The notes: generated by a model from the sequence alone, not told the origin. Shown: positions 8,200-16,995, numbered from the stretch's first letter. The stretch is DNA of 56,940 bases from Candidatus Blautia intestinavium (GCA_019113745.1 DXGV01000050.1:1-56940), one strand, 5' to 3'. A program made the numbers and translations.

Positions 8200-10191
8200 T
8201 CATTCAAAGGACGCAACTTCCGTTTCTCCTGCTTTTGCCTGTATGCCGGTAGTAAACTGAATATTCTTCGCATTGCCTTCCTCTGTGATAATGCACACTG
8301 TTACATCCGGATGTCCGGCCGCTTTGATCTTTTCTCTGCTGAAACGGATCAGCGGAGTTCCTGCCTTTACTTTCTGTCCCTCTGAAATAAGATACTCAAA
8401 TCCGTCGCCGTTCATATCTACCGTATCGATACCGATATGCAGAAGAACTTCCATACCGTTTGTCATGGACAGCCCTACGGCGTGTCTGGATCCCTCCATC
8501 AGCACTGTTACTTCCGCGTCTACCGGAGAATATAAAGTTTCGTTTTCCGGTACGATGGCCAGTCCATCCCCCATCACACCTTCAGAAAATACGCCGTCGT
8601 TTACCTCTTTCAGAGGAATCACTTTTCCTGTCAGAAATGCTTTAAATACTTTTTCGCCTTCTTCAGAATTTTCTTTTTCTTTCATAAGAGAAGCCGTTAC
8701 GCCTGCCGCCGCGCTTGCTCCTGCCCCTGCCGCGATCTCTGCCATTTCCGCGGCTGTTTCTGTGTTTACGGAAGTTTCTTCCGCAAGCTTTTTCTTACCT
8801 ACGATCAATGTAAGAACAAGGGGCACCGCAATAGCGATCGCCATACAGATGGCGAAGCTTGCCATATACTGCGGCTGGATGGAAAGGATTCCCGGAAGCC
8901 CGCCTACGCCGATAGCGTTTGCTGTTGTGGATGTCGCCACACAGACGACGGCTGCCAGAGCGGAACCGATCATACCGCAGATAAACGGAAATCCATGTTT
9001 CAGATTTACACCAAAGATAGCCGGCTCTGTTACGCCCAGATAACAGGATACGCAGGAGGGTACGTTTACTTCCTGGGCCGCCTCATTCTTTCTCTGAAGG
9101 ATGATCATACCCAGCACTGCGGAACCCTGAGCGATATTGGAAAGAGCGATCATCGGCCACAGCATGGTTCCGCCGTAATCAGCGATAAGCTGTAAGTCAA
9201 TGGCATTGGACATATGATGAAGTCCTGTAATAACAAGCGGCGCATAAACAAGGCCGAATATTGCGCCGAAGATTACCTTGAGCGGACCTGTAATTCCTGC
9301 AAATACTACAGTGGAGATCACATCTCCGATCTTCCAGCCAATGGGTCCCAGGATAAAGTGTGCCGCCATAACCGCAAGAAGGAGGCTGCAGAACGGAACC
9401 ACGATCATGGACACTACCTGAGGCGTTATCTTCCGGAAGAATTTTTCCAGATACACCAGAGTAAAGGCCGCCAGGATCGCCGGGATCACCTGTCCCTGAT
9501 ATCCGATCATGTTGACTTTAATGAATCCGAAATCCCATTTCGGAATATCTGCCGCAGCCGTCGTCGCTACGGAATACGCGTTCAGAAGCTGACCGGAAAC
9601 AAGGGTAAGGCCGAGAACGATACCCAGCATCTGTGTAGTACCCATCTTTTTTGTCACAGACCAGCAGATACCAACCGGAAGCATATGGAACACAGCTTCG
9701 CCGATCAGCCACAGAAAGCTGTCGATTCCTGACCAGAACTGGCTGATATCACATAAAGTCTTCGTGCCGTTTTCAAAAAGATACAGACTGTCGATACAGT
9801 TACGGAAGCCCAGGATCAGACCTCCTGTGATGATCGCCGGGATCAGCGGAGCAAAGATCTCCGCCAGAGCGGTAACGATCCTCTGCAATGGATTCTGATT
9901 CTTCTTCGCCGCCTGCTTTACCGCATCCTTGGACACACCTTCGATTCCCGCTTCTTTCACGAAATCATTGTAAAAATCAGAAACCGTATTTCCAATGATC
10001 ACCTGAAACTGTCCGGACTGGGTGAAGCTTCCCTTCACCACCTTCATGGCCTCGATCGCTTTGATATCCGCCTTGCCGGGATCGACCAGCGCAAAACGCA
10101 TTCTTGTCATACAGTGCGATACTGCCGCAATGTTTTCCTTGCCGCCTACAAGGCGGAGCAGTTCTTTTGCATCTTCTGCATACTTACCCAT
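8200..10191 (-). CDS. treB: PTS trehalose-specific transporter EIIBCA
   Basis: A 663-residue fused PTS permease that imports and phosphorylates the sugar. Order of domains: EIIB with phospho-cysteine C27 (SHCMTR), a membrane EIIC domain of the glucose superfamily with about ten hydrophobic segments (about residues 110-470), then an Ala/Gly-rich linker and a glucose-type EIIA with H570 and phospho-accepting H585 (LLHIGIDTV). The start at 10191 is chosen because GGAGGAGAGG lies directly upstream; an in-frame GTG at 10206 would swallow that ribosome binding site. Carrying its own EIIA removes the need for a separate crr protein. It is transcribed from the operator-covered promoter at 10326-10354 and is followed by treA. 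A close relative such as a sucrose or maltose PTS is possible, but the neighbours indicate trehalose. Confidence 0.92.
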   Translation of the reverse strand: MGKYAEDAKELLRLVGGKENIAAVSHCMTRMRFALVDPGKADIKAIEAMKVVKGSFTQSGQFQVIIGNTVSDFYNDFVKEAGIEGVSKDAVKQAAKKNQNPLQRIVTALAEIFAPLIPAIITGGLILGFRNCIDSLYLFENGTKTLCDISQFWSGIDSFLWLIGEAVFHMLPVGICWSVTKKMGTTQMLGIVLGLTLVSGQLLNAYSVATTAAADIPKWDFGFIKVNMIGYQGQVIPAILAAFTLVYLEKFFRKITPQVVSMIVVPFCSLLLAVMAAHFILGPIGWKIGDVISTVVFAGITGPLKVIFGAIFGLVYAPLVITGLHHMSNAIDLQLIADYGGTMLWPMIALSNIAQGSAVLGMIILQRKNEAAQEVNVPSCVSCYLGVTEPAIFGVNLKHGFPFICGMIGSALAAVVCVATSTTANAIGVGGLPGILSIQPQYMASFAICMAIAIAVPLVLTLIVGKKKLAEETSVNTETAAEMAEIAAGAGASAAAGVTASLMKEKENSEEGEKVFKAFLTGKVIPLKEVNDGVFSEGVMGDGLAIVPENETLYSPVDAEVTVLMEGSRHAVGLSMTNGMEVLLHIGIDTVDMNGDGFEYLISEGQKVKAGTPLIRFSREKIKAAGHPDVTVCIITEEGNAKNIQFTTGIQAKAGETEVASFE

Positions 10192-10325
10192 TTTCCTCTC
10201 CTCCACTTATCTTTTTTACAGAATTTTCCTTCGGACCGCCGCCTCTTCCCTGTCAGAAAACCATTCCTGCCCTGTGGATCCTTCTGTTCTTCCGCTCCCT
10301 GCGGAGTGTTTTTTGGTATGCTTTA

Positions 10326-10383
10326 TATATATCATACTTGTTTAAACATGTCAATAGATTTTCAAAAATTTGTTTAAACAAGT
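10326..10383 (-). promoter_or_regulatory. treB-treA promoter with two TreR-type operators
   Basis: On the minus strand, TTGACA (10354-10349) and TATATA (10331-10326) are 17 bases apart. Two near-identical palindromes are present: ACTTGTTTAAACATGT (10336-10351) and ATTTGTTTAAACAAGT (10368-10383). The first occupies the spacer between -35 and -10, so a bound repressor would block RNA polymerase. Their centres are 32 bp apart (three helical turns), which suits cooperative or looped binding. The TTGTTTAAACAA core is inferred to be the site for the adjacent GntR-type regulator. Confidence 0.8.
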
Positions 10384-10397
10384 AACAAAAAAAGCTA

Positions 10398-10425
10398 TTG
10401 ACATCCCATCGTCATGTTTTATAAT
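10398..10425 (+). promoter_or_regulatory. treR promoter
   Basis: TTGACA (10398-10403) and TATAAT (10420-10425) with a 16-base spacer, a near-perfect sigma-A promoter 70 bases ahead of treR. The upstream operator ends 14 bases before the -35, so autorepression is possible but would be less direct. Confidence 0.8.
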
Positions 10426-10496
10426 TAGTATATCCGGGAAAATATGACGCCATTCACGTCAGAACAGCCCGTATTTTCTGAAGGAAGGATAATTTT

Positions 10497-11222
10497 ATGC
10501 CCAAAGCGATCTATCAGGTGATTTACAGAGATCTAAAAGAAAAAATAGAAAATGACGAGTTTGCCTACCAGGAACTGCTTCCCTCGGAACATCAGTTGAT
10601 CCAGAAGTATAAGTGCTCCCGGAATACCCTGCGGAGGGCTATCGGCTGCCTTGTGACAGACGGTTACGTCCAGACCATGCAGGGAAAAGGCGTCCGCAAT
10701 ATATACCGTCCTATTGAACAGACCTCCTTTACTATCGGAGAGATTGAAAGTTTCCGTGAATCCGCGGCAAGAAACGGTCTGACGCCCCGCACCCGGGTAC
10801 TGCTTTTTGCTGAACTGACCTTAGATGAAAGACAGGCCGCACATACAGGTTTTCCAGTAGGGGCGGAGGTTTATTATCTGCAGAGACTCCATTATCTGGA
10901 TGAACTTCCTCTGATTTTAAACCATAATTATTTTCTGAAGGAAGCTGTGCCGGGCCTTACAAAAGAAATAGCAGAAAATTCAATTTACGATTACCTGGAA
11001 AATACTCTGCATATGACCATCGTAAACAGCAGACGTGTAATGACTGTGGAAAAGATCACAGAGATTGACGAGAAATATCTGAAACTGAACGTAGACGATT
11101 ATAACTGCCTGGCTGTAGTCAGCAGCCATACCTACAACAGCGATGGGACTATGTTCGAGTACACCCAGTCCCGACACCGCCCGGATTATTTCCGGTTCTA
11201 CGATAACGCAGTAAGACGTTGA
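10497..11222 (+). CDS. treR: GntR/HutC-family trehalose operon repressor
   Basis: A 241-residue regulator. Residues 1-70 form a GntR winged helix-turn-helix (LPSEHQLIQKYKCSRNTLRRAI, then the wing GYVQTMQGKGV); residues about 90-235 form a UTRA effector-binding domain ending FEYTQSRHRPDYFRFY. TreR proteins of this type bind trehalose-6-phosphate and release DNA. AAGGAAGG lies 8 bases ahead of the ATG. It is transcribed divergently from treB-treA, with two palindromes in between that are the obvious targets. A terminator follows. The family call is firm; the trehalose specificity follows from context. Confidence 0.92.
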   Translation: MPKAIYQVIYRDLKEKIENDEFAYQELLPSEHQLIQKYKCSRNTLRRAIGCLVTDGYVQTMQGKGVRNIYRPIEQTSFTIGEIESFRESAARNGLTPRTRVLLFAELTLDERQAAHTGFPVGAEVYYLQRLHYLDELPLILNHNYFLKEAVPGLTKEIAENSIYDYLENTLHMTIVNSRRVMTVEKITEIDEKYLKLNVDDYNCLAVVSSHTYNSDGTMFEYTQSRHRPDYFRFYDNAVRR

Positions 11223-11236
11223 TATACCGCGCGCAA

Positions 11237-11315
11237 AAAAGGATGCCATGAATCTGATATGATTCCCCTTAAATAGACAGGGGCATATCAATCTCTTCAC
11301 TGCATCCTTTTCTTT
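11237..11315 (+). terminator. Structured terminator after treR
   Basis: AAAAGGATGC (11237-11246) pairs with GCATCCTTTT (11302-11311), enclosing a second hairpin GATATG-CCCC / GGGG-CATATC. A T-rich tail follows on the plus strand, and the symmetry allows termination from the minus strand too. Confidence 0.7.
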
Positions 11316-11358
11316 TATTTATGATCTTCTGTTTTCAAGCAAATTTTTCCTGGCCTTT

Positions 11359-11841
11359 TCACTGTACCGGACACAGGACTATGATTCTCTGGGGAGTGGT
11401 CTGAGGCGGGAGGCTTTTGGTGGCAGCCGTATAGAATACGAGCAGATCCTGACTTTCCGGACTGCAGAGAAAACGCTGTCCGTTCAGCGTTTCTATTCGG
11501 GTAAGCGGGGAAAGATTCAATTTAAGAGAATTGTCCTCCGCCGTCAGCGTGCTGTCGAAAAATTTCAGATCCACGTTCTGGCCGCTTCTCAGCGGAGCTA
11601 CCAGCTCAGCCTGATACTGCGGCGGGAAAATTGCCGGAGCCGGAAGGCTGGTATCATAAAATACCGCTACCCTCATCCCTCTGCGCAGTCTTACATTATC
11701 CACCACTGTGGTATCTCCCGAGACAACAAAATTCACGATCTCCTCATCCACAGAGACAGAGATCAAAAGAGAACAGCAGGAGCCTCCGTTCTGAAGATTT
11801 CTGATCACTCCCGTCACCTTTTTGTAAGATGAAAATGTCAT
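11359..11841 (-). CDS. Conserved-looking small beta-rich protein, function unknown
   Basis: I do not recognise this 160-residue product as a characterised enzyme. It has no signal peptide and no membrane segment, is rich in short alternating hydrophobic stretches (VNFVVSGDTTVVDNVRLRRGMRVAVFY), and shows a PPQYQAELV segment and a second strand set around LKLNLSPLTRIETL, suggesting a beta-barrel (OB-like) fold. A Cys-Cys pair lies near residue 22. ATG 11841 is preferred, with AAAAGG 11 bases upstream; a TTG three codons earlier has poorer spacing. It sits 84 bases downstream of the PD-ExK-like gene on the same strand and may be cotranscribed with it. Confidence 0.7.
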   Translation of the reverse strand: MTFSSYKKVTGVIRNLQNGGSCCSLLISVSVDEEIVNFVVSGDTTVVDNVRLRRGMRVAVFYDTSLPAPAIFPPQYQAELVAPLRSGQNVDLKFFDSTLTAEDNSLKLNLSPLTRIETLNGQRFLCSPESQDLLVFYTAATKSLPPQTTPQRIIVLCPVQ

Positions 11842-11925
11842 GGCACTCAAAACCTTTTTTATTTAGGATATGAGAATATGCGCAAACGGTTCCATCCGGC
11901 CGGGGATCCTGCGTGTTTTTCCATC

Positions 11926-12891
11926 CTACCGTATATAGATTCCGTCTTTTCCCACAAAAGCCCCCTCCGGGCAAAGTTCTCTCCACAGGCCGCCGCCCTG
12001 CTCCGTCAGGAATCCATAGTCCTCTTCCATCAAGTGACGGAAGATCGTTTTTGGCATGCCGAAGCGAAGAGTTCTTTCCTCTCCTTCTTTTCCTTCCTGA
12101 GTAAAACACGGAAGCGCAACGGCGGCTTCCGCCCGTTCTCCCTCAAATCTTATTCCTGCCCCGCATTCCAGAAGGGTCTCAAAAACAGGCCGGTAATAGG
12201 CTTTCAGAAATTGTTCCCGATAAAACTGTACCGCCTCCCCCTGTTTCGGTTTGGGATCCCGTACTACGCCGCAGAGATAGCTTCTCTCATAATATGTCAT
12301 ACATACGGCTGCAGGATCCGGGCTTTTTCCGTTTACAGTGGCAATGGCTTCTACCTGCTGCCGTCCCTTCCTCAGGGCCTGTTCCCTGCGATTGCTGCCG
12401 CCTTTTGCTTCCCAGACGCTCCAGGAATCCTTATCTATACAGTAGCCGATCATGTCCGGCCTCCATTCACCGGCAAAAAAGTCGATAAATCCGTCCCCGT
12501 TCATTTTTTCTATCAGATTCAAATGACAAAGATAATCCACCCCGTAAAGGCGTCTGCTGATCAGCTTTGTAAAAAACATTCCAAGATAATAAGACATTAC
12601 GCTTTTTTCTGAAGAATCCAGGTACGCGATCTTTTTTGACTTTTTCAGGCGATCCCCCTCGGTATCCAGGGCCGCTTCCACAAGAAAAATTTTGTAAAGC
12701 AGCTCCGCTTTCCTTTTTGCAAAATAAGCGGGAGTCAGCCGCTGCACCGGCATCCCGCAGGTAAATACCGCATGGAGCAGTTCCCTGCTGCTGAATTCCA
12801 GCTCCATCGTTTCACTGGACAGCCCCGTAGTATTGTCGCAGTCTTCAAGTTCCAAAGAAATCGTATAAGTTTTATCCTCTGTTAGAATCAT
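11926..12891 (-). CDS. Unassigned protein with a PD-ExK-like motif
   Basis: A 321-residue cytoplasmic protein I cannot place in a named family. Its middle has RPDMIGY (P145-D146) followed after 14 residues by WSVWEAKGG (E161, K163) and then a basic amphipathic helix RREQALRKGRQQVEAI. PD..15..ExK is the catalytic signature of the PD-(D/E)xK nuclease fold, and the trailing helix with Q is typical of that fold. The N-terminal 140 residues contain no recognised domain; the C-terminus ends GKDGIYIR. The ATG has AGGGG 7 bases upstream and a promoter (TTGCGT-18-TACAAT) ahead. No methylase or other restriction gene is adjacent. Nuclease activity is an inference from the motif only. Confidence 0.75.
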   Translation of the reverse strand: MILTEDKTYTISLELEDCDNTTGLSSETMELEFSSRELLHAVFTCGMPVQRLTPAYFAKRKAELLYKIFLVEAALDTEGDRLKKSKKIAYLDSSEKSVMSYYLGMFFTKLISRRLYGVDYLCHLNLIEKMNGDGFIDFFAGEWRPDMIGYCIDKDSWSVWEAKGGSNRREQALRKGRQQVEAIATVNGKSPDPAAVCMTYYERSYLCGVVRDPKPKQGEAVQFYREQFLKAYYRPVFETLLECGAGIRFEGERAEAAVALPCFTQEGKEGEERTLRFGMPKTIFRHLMEEDYGFLTEQGGGLWRELCPEGAFVGKDGIYIR

Positions 12892-12915
12892 TATTTTTCC
12901 CCTAGATTTTTTCTA

Positions 12916-12945
12916 ATTGTACCATTTTTCCACCGGTATACGCAA
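12916..12945 (-). promoter_or_regulatory. Promoter of the PD-ExK-like gene
   Basis: Minus strand TTGCGT (12945-12940), 18-base spacer, TACAAT (12921-12916), 25 bases ahead of the start codon. Confidence 0.55.
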
Positions 12946-13009
12946 GAACAAAGAAGGCAGGTTCTCTTCCGGCCATTTCGTACAGAAACGCATAAGGATT
13001 TATCTATGT

Positions 13010-13072
13010 AAAAATCCTCCTCCATGAAGAGATCAGGCTCATGACAGCCTCTCTTCACAGAGAAGGATTTTT
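13010..13072 (-). terminator. Terminator of the secreted FN3/lysozyme-like gene
   Basis: AAAAATCCT (13010-13018) and AGGATTTTT (13064-13072) close a long hairpin with an inner TGAAGAGA..AGGCT / AGCCT..TCTCTTCA stem. It lies 49 bases past the stop at 13121 and can work in both directions. Confidence 0.75.
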
Positions 13073-13120
13073 CATATTTTCCAATTATTGACACTGGATG
13101 AGTTATGGTCGTGTTTTATA

Positions 13121-14479
13121 TTAGTTCATATAGTTTTTCAGCCAGGAGTAAACCTTCTGCTGTCTTGTCCAGTAATCGCCTACCTGATTATCACTGGAAT
13201 GATCGTATCGGTCTGTGCCAAGCGCTTGATAAATACTGTCAAGCGTATACGGACGTTTTGTTTTATTAAGGATTCTGGTAACGGAACCCAGACCGCCCTG
13301 ATGTCGCACATTAATCAGCATTCCTAATGCTTTCGAATCAAGCGAACCGCAATATTTAAGGCTTCGGATCTCTTTCTCGTACTCTTTAATCTGCTCTTCC
13401 ATAAGATAATCCTGACACTTCTGTCCATATGAACAGCCAATTATAAGTTTAATACGATATATTTTCCAGTCATCTGTTGTACTAGGCTTTCCTGACTTTT
13501 TATATTTTGACGACATTGTCAACTTATATGTAGACCAGTTTTCATTCAGTACATCCTTCCAGAGAAGGTTGTTAGAATCATATCTTTTCCAGATAGACGG
13601 GTACCTGTCATGAATCAGTTTCAGAAGTCTCTGAGCCTCCGTTGCATACCACTGCCCTGCTCCAATAGTGATCGCATGTTCAGCGCTACTGTTGGTGTAC
13701 GCTTCCGTAAAATCATCATAGACCTGATTTCCATAAATCTGTCCGCCAGTCTCTACAGCATAAAGAATATTTTTCATGACATCCAAAAACTTACTAGAAG
13801 AAACCGAAACACCAGGCGTCGTCACAATCCGGCTCTGAGTCATAGGCGCCAGATATCTGACATTTCCGCCTTTCTTATAAGCCCGGACGCAGTATACATA
13901 TTTTTTCCCACTGGAAACTGTGGTATCCGCCATAGAACGTCTTGTTCTGTTCAGAACAGCGATCTGTTTCCATTTTTCACCTGCCGCTCTCCGGTAGACA
14001 TAGTATCCGTCGCATCTGGAAACTCTTGTCCAGCTTATGTTTACTCTGCTGCTGGAAACAGCCCTGGCGATCACCGTAGTTTTTAACGGACGGGTAGCTC
14101 CGGTCACAGGAGTAAAGATACTGTAAACATTCTTCCCGTTTTCTTTGCGGTAAGCGCGTACTCCATACTGATAAGGCTTGCCGGATGTAAGATTACGGTC
14201 AAGATAGGAAGTCGTGTTCCTGCTCACTACCCGCAGTCTTTTCCATGGAAGTCTCACGGACTCTCTCCGGTAGATCACATAACCCTGCGCAAGGGAGGAT
14301 TTGTTCCACCGGATTCTGAGGGCAGCCGTACTGGAAGCCTGTACGGTTGCTGTTATCCGCTCATTTCGGATCGTTGCAGCCGCGTTTACCGGAACATCCG
14401 TGTAAAAAGCCGCGCTGACCATAAGCAGGACGGCCAGAGCCAGCGAAATAACCTGTTTATATATACTTCTTTTTTTCAT
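13121..14479 (-). CDS. Secreted protein with two FN3-like domains and a lysozyme-like C-terminus
   Basis: A 452-residue protein with a Sec signal peptide (KKR, hydrophobic ALAVLLMVSAAF, cleavage near VNAAAT, about residue 35). Two fibronectin type III-like repeats follow (about 38-130 and 133-222), each with GYVIYRR/GYYVYRR and YQYGVRAY/YVYCVRAY strands. The C-terminal 220 residues begin VMKNILYAVETGGQIYGNQVYDDF and contain AITIGAGQWYATEAQRLLKLI, a pattern seen in clostridial lysozyme/chitosanase-like catalytic domains, where the ETGG glutamate would be the acid. A cell-wall hydrolase acting outside the cell is therefore likely but not proven. Its own promoter and terminator indicate a single-gene unit. 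Confidence 0.75.
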   Translation of the reverse strand: MKKRSIYKQVISLALAVLLMVSAAFYTDVPVNAAATIRNERITATVQASSTAALRIRWNKSSLAQGYVIYRRESVRLPWKRLRVVSRNTTSYLDRNLTSGKPYQYGVRAYRKENGKNVYSIFTPVTGATRPLKTTVIARAVSSSRVNISWTRVSRCDGYYVYRRAAGEKWKQIAVLNRTRRSMADTTVSSGKKYVYCVRAYKKGGNVRYLAPMTQSRIVTTPGVSVSSSKFLDVMKNILYAVETGGQIYGNQVYDDFTEAYTNSSAEHAITIGAGQWYATEAQRLLKLIHDRYPSIWKRYDSNNLLWKDVLNENWSTYKLTMSSKYKKSGKPSTTDDWKIYRIKLIIGCSYGQKCQDYLMEEQIKEYEKEIRSLKYCGSLDSKALGMLINVRHQGGLGSVTRILNKTKRPYTLDSIYQALGTDRYDHSSDNQVGDYWTRQQKVYSWLKNYMN

Positions 14480-14526
14480 CTTTCCATTCCATCCTTCCTT
14501 TCCCTCTTTTATAACACTCTTTCTAT

Positions 14527-14555
14527 ATTTTAAGAAATAATGGAATGAAAATCAA
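14527..14555 (-). promoter_or_regulatory. Promoter of the secreted FN3/lysozyme-like gene
   Basis: Minus strand TTGATT (14555-14550), 17-base spacer, TAAAAT (14532-14527), 47 bases ahead of the ATG. Confidence 0.55.
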
Positions 14556-14624
14556 GTATTTTTTACAAAATATTATGAAATTATTACATTTATGTTAATA
14601 TCTGTTTTTCAGCCGGAAGTATGT

Positions 14625-15494
14625 TTACCTTACATCGCCTACAAAAAACAAAGCCATGGTTCCCGGTCCGGAATGAGCCCCTATAGTAGCTCCTACATGA
14701 TTGATGATCTGCGTCTGCACCGGATATTTTTCTTTCACTTTTGCCGCAAGAAACTCTGCTTCCTCCTGACAGTCGCCGTGGCTGATAAAAACAGTGTCGC
14801 AGGAAGAACCGTAGCTTCCGATCTTTTTTTCCATAAGAGAAACAAGTTCCAGAATGGACTTCTTCCTTCCTCGTACTTTTCCGATGGGAATCAGTTTTCC
14901 CTCGTCATCCACATGAAGAACCGGCTTGATATTCAGCATGCCGCCAAGCACCGCCGTTGTCCTGGAAACACGTCCGCCTCTGTACAAATGGTTCAGGTCG
15001 TCTACAGTAAAAAGATGGACGATATTCTTTTTATGCTCCTCCGTCCAGCGGGCTGTTTCCTCCATATCCGCGCCCTCTTCCTTCATTTTCTGAGCCAGAT
15101 GCACCAAAAGTCCCTGGCCTAAAGAAGCCGCAAGGGAATCCACCACAGTTATACGGCATTCCGGATATTCCTCCATCAGCTCCTGGGCGGCAATCCGGCA
15201 GCTGTTGTATGTCCCGCTTAATCCTGAAGAAAATGCAATATGAAGGATATCTTTTCCTTCTTTCAGATATGGCTCAAAAAGCGCCCTGGCGTCACTGGGA
15301 TTTACCTGAGCGGTTGTAGGAAGAGAACCTGCCCTCATTTTCGCGTAAAATTCTTCCACCGGCATAAAGTTCTCATGAGAATAATGCTTTCCATCCATGG
15401 TATAGCTCAGATAAACGCATCCTACGCCATGCTGCGTATAATACTCTTCCGGAAGATCTGCATTGTTATCTGTGGTAATGATATAATTTTTCAT
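14625..15494 (-). CDS. DegV family fatty-acid-binding protein
   Basis: A 289-residue DegV protein. The family binds a fatty acid and, as FakB, presents it to the kinase FakA for phosphorylation and entry into phospholipids. Typical features are ITTDNNADLPEEYY at the start, TTAQVNPSD (about 60-68), the SSGLSGTYNS loop (about 89-98), and the C-terminal HVGATIGAHSGPGTMALFF segment. ATG 15494 has GAAGGG 6 bases upstream; codons further upstream (to 15542) lack a site. It has no fakA neighbour; the 245 bases before it hold no other gene, and I could not pin down its promoter. Confidence 0.92.
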   Translation of the reverse strand: MKNYIITTDNNADLPEEYYTQHGVGCVYLSYTMDGKHYSHENFMPVEEFYAKMRAGSLPTTAQVNPSDARALFEPYLKEGKDILHIAFSSGLSGTYNSCRIAAQELMEEYPECRITVVDSLAASLGQGLLVHLAQKMKEEGADMEETARWTEEHKKNIVHLFTVDDLNHLYRGGRVSRTTAVLGGMLNIKPVLHVDDEGKLIPIGKVRGRKKSILELVSLMEKKIGSYGSSCDTVFISHGDCQEEAEFLAAKVKEKYPVQTQIINHVGATIGAHSGPGTMALFFVGDVR

Positions 15495-15739
15495 AAAATA
15501 CCCTTCCCGGCCTGTCTCTTCCCTTTTTCTGTTCTGCATCATTCACGGAAGGAGAAAGCCCTTATAAATTTTGCACACTCTGTCCCTGGAAATTCTGATA
15601 TTTTCAAAACAGGCATGTTATTTACATTCATGATATCATTTGAGTCCCCGGCGCGCAAGGAAAATCTGCCGTTCCGGACTTCATCAGCCTGTTGTCTGCT
15701 CCCACCGGAAATGCGGAAGCTCCCGCCGATAAACGTCTT

Positions 15740-16918
15740 CTACTGTCCTTCCAGTATTTTTACAGCCTCCTGAAGCTGATTATCCTCCTCAGGAGAGATT
15801 TCCTCCTTGTTCAGAAGATCTGTATCAAGCTTTACTTCAACGTCCGGCTGGATTCCCACCTCATTAATGGAATTTCCCTTTGGCGTGTAGTAGTTGGATA
15901 CCGTCAGTTTTACGGCGCTTCCGTCCTCCAGTTGATGAACCGCCTGGACTACGCCTTTTCCATAAGTAGTAGTTCCTACGATGGTTCCGGCTCCATAATC
16001 CTTTACCGATCCCGCAAAGATTTCTGAGGCGCTGGCGCTGCCTTCATTAACAAGAACTGCCAGCGGCATCTCAAGAGGATTTTTTCCTTCGGAATATTCT
16101 TCCTGGCGGTTTCCATATTTATCCTCTGTATATACGATCAGACCTTCCGGCAGAATATCGTTCAGCACTTCACAGACAGAGGTCAATAATCCTCCCGGAT
16201 TGTTCCTCAGGTCAATGACAAGGCGCTCCATCCCCTGGTTTTCCAGCTCAGCAAAGGTTTCTTCATATTGATCCGGAGTGACCGCTGTAAACTGTAAAAT
16301 GCGGATATACCCTGTTTTTCCATCCAGCATTTCGCCAAACACAGAGGTCAGCTCTACATCCTGGACTTTTACAGAAATCTCCAATGGCTCTTCCTGATCC
16401 TGGCGGTGGACTGTGAGCTCTACTTCCTTATCTTCTGCGTTTTTTATCATTTCCACAACCTGAGAAGCTTCCATTTCCGTAATATCCGTTCCGTCTACGG
16501 CGCTGATAACGTCCCCTTCTTTCAGCCCCGCCTGATCTCCTGGTCCATCCTCATAACATTCCGCGATCTTTACTCCTCCCTCCGGATTTTTCTGGATCGT
16601 TACTCCGATACCCACGTAAGATCCCTCTGTAGAGGAATTTTCCTGCTCGTACTCTTCCTTCGTATAATAGCAGGAGTAAACGTCTCCAAGTCCGTAAATC
16701 AGTCCTTTATACAGCCCTTCCGCTAGGCTGTCCTCATCCTTTTCCCCAAGATATTCCTGATCGATCAGAGCTTCCAGAAAGCGGAGCTTCTGCACATGCT
16801 GAGAATCTGAAAGCACTCCTCCGGCCAGTCTGGTATATCCAAAGCAGGCTCCGGCCGCTACCGCTGCCGCCGCCAGAACTCCGGTGATCACTCCTCTGAT
16901 ATACTCTTTATGTTTCAT
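15740..16918 (-). CDS. C-terminal processing peptidase, S41 family (CtpA/CtpB-like)
   Basis: A 392-residue membrane-anchored serine protease. It has one N-terminal transmembrane segment (about 8-28), a PDZ domain (about 95-180, SYVGIGVTIQ), and an S41 core with RLVIDLRNNPGG (232-243), the serine-containing GSASASEI (293-300) and the general-base lysine in TTYGKGVV (K321). It acts outside the membrane on protein C-termini. It lies downstream of ftsE-ftsX, an arrangement shared with many Firmicutes, separated from ftsX by a strong terminator. In spore formers, paralogues such as CtpB cleave SpoIVFA; which role applies here cannot be told. Confidence 0.94.
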   Translation of the reverse strand: MKHKEYIRGVITGVLAAAAVAAGACFGYTRLAGGVLSDSQHVQKLRFLEALIDQEYLGEKDEDSLAEGLYKGLIYGLGDVYSCYYTKEEYEQENSSTEGSYVGIGVTIQKNPEGGVKIAECYEDGPGDQAGLKEGDVISAVDGTDITEMEASQVVEMIKNAEDKEVELTVHRQDQEEPLEISVKVQDVELTSVFGEMLDGKTGYIRILQFTAVTPDQYEETFAELENQGMERLVIDLRNNPGGLLTSVCEVLNDILPEGLIVYTEDKYGNRQEEYSEGKNPLEMPLAVLVNEGSASASEIFAGSVKDYGAGTIVGTTTYGKGVVQAVHQLEDGSAVKLTVSNYYTPKGNSINEVGIQPDVEVKLDTDLLNKEEISPEEDNQLQEAVKILEGQ

Positions 16919-16935
16919 AGTATCTCCTTTTTCCG

Positions 16936-16995
16936 TGATATAAAAATATATACGGCATGAAGCCTGTTTTTATTAAACAAAACCTCATGCCGTAT
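16936..16995 (-). terminator. Terminator of ftsE-ftsX
   Basis: ATACGGCATGA (16950-16960) and TCATGCCGTAT (16985-16995) give a perfect 11-bp stem with an inner GTTTT/AAAAAC stem. The minus-strand tail reads ATATTTTTATATC. It lies 28 bases after ftsX. Confidence 0.8.

Noticed and set aside
10192-10206. Earlier GTG start for treB
   Set aside because: That start would lie on the GGAGGAG ribosome binding site of the ATG at 10191.
12891-13094. 67-codon minus-strand frame
   Set aside because: It runs through the terminator hairpin at 13010-13072 and through the promoter of the PD-ExK-like gene, and has no protein-like features.
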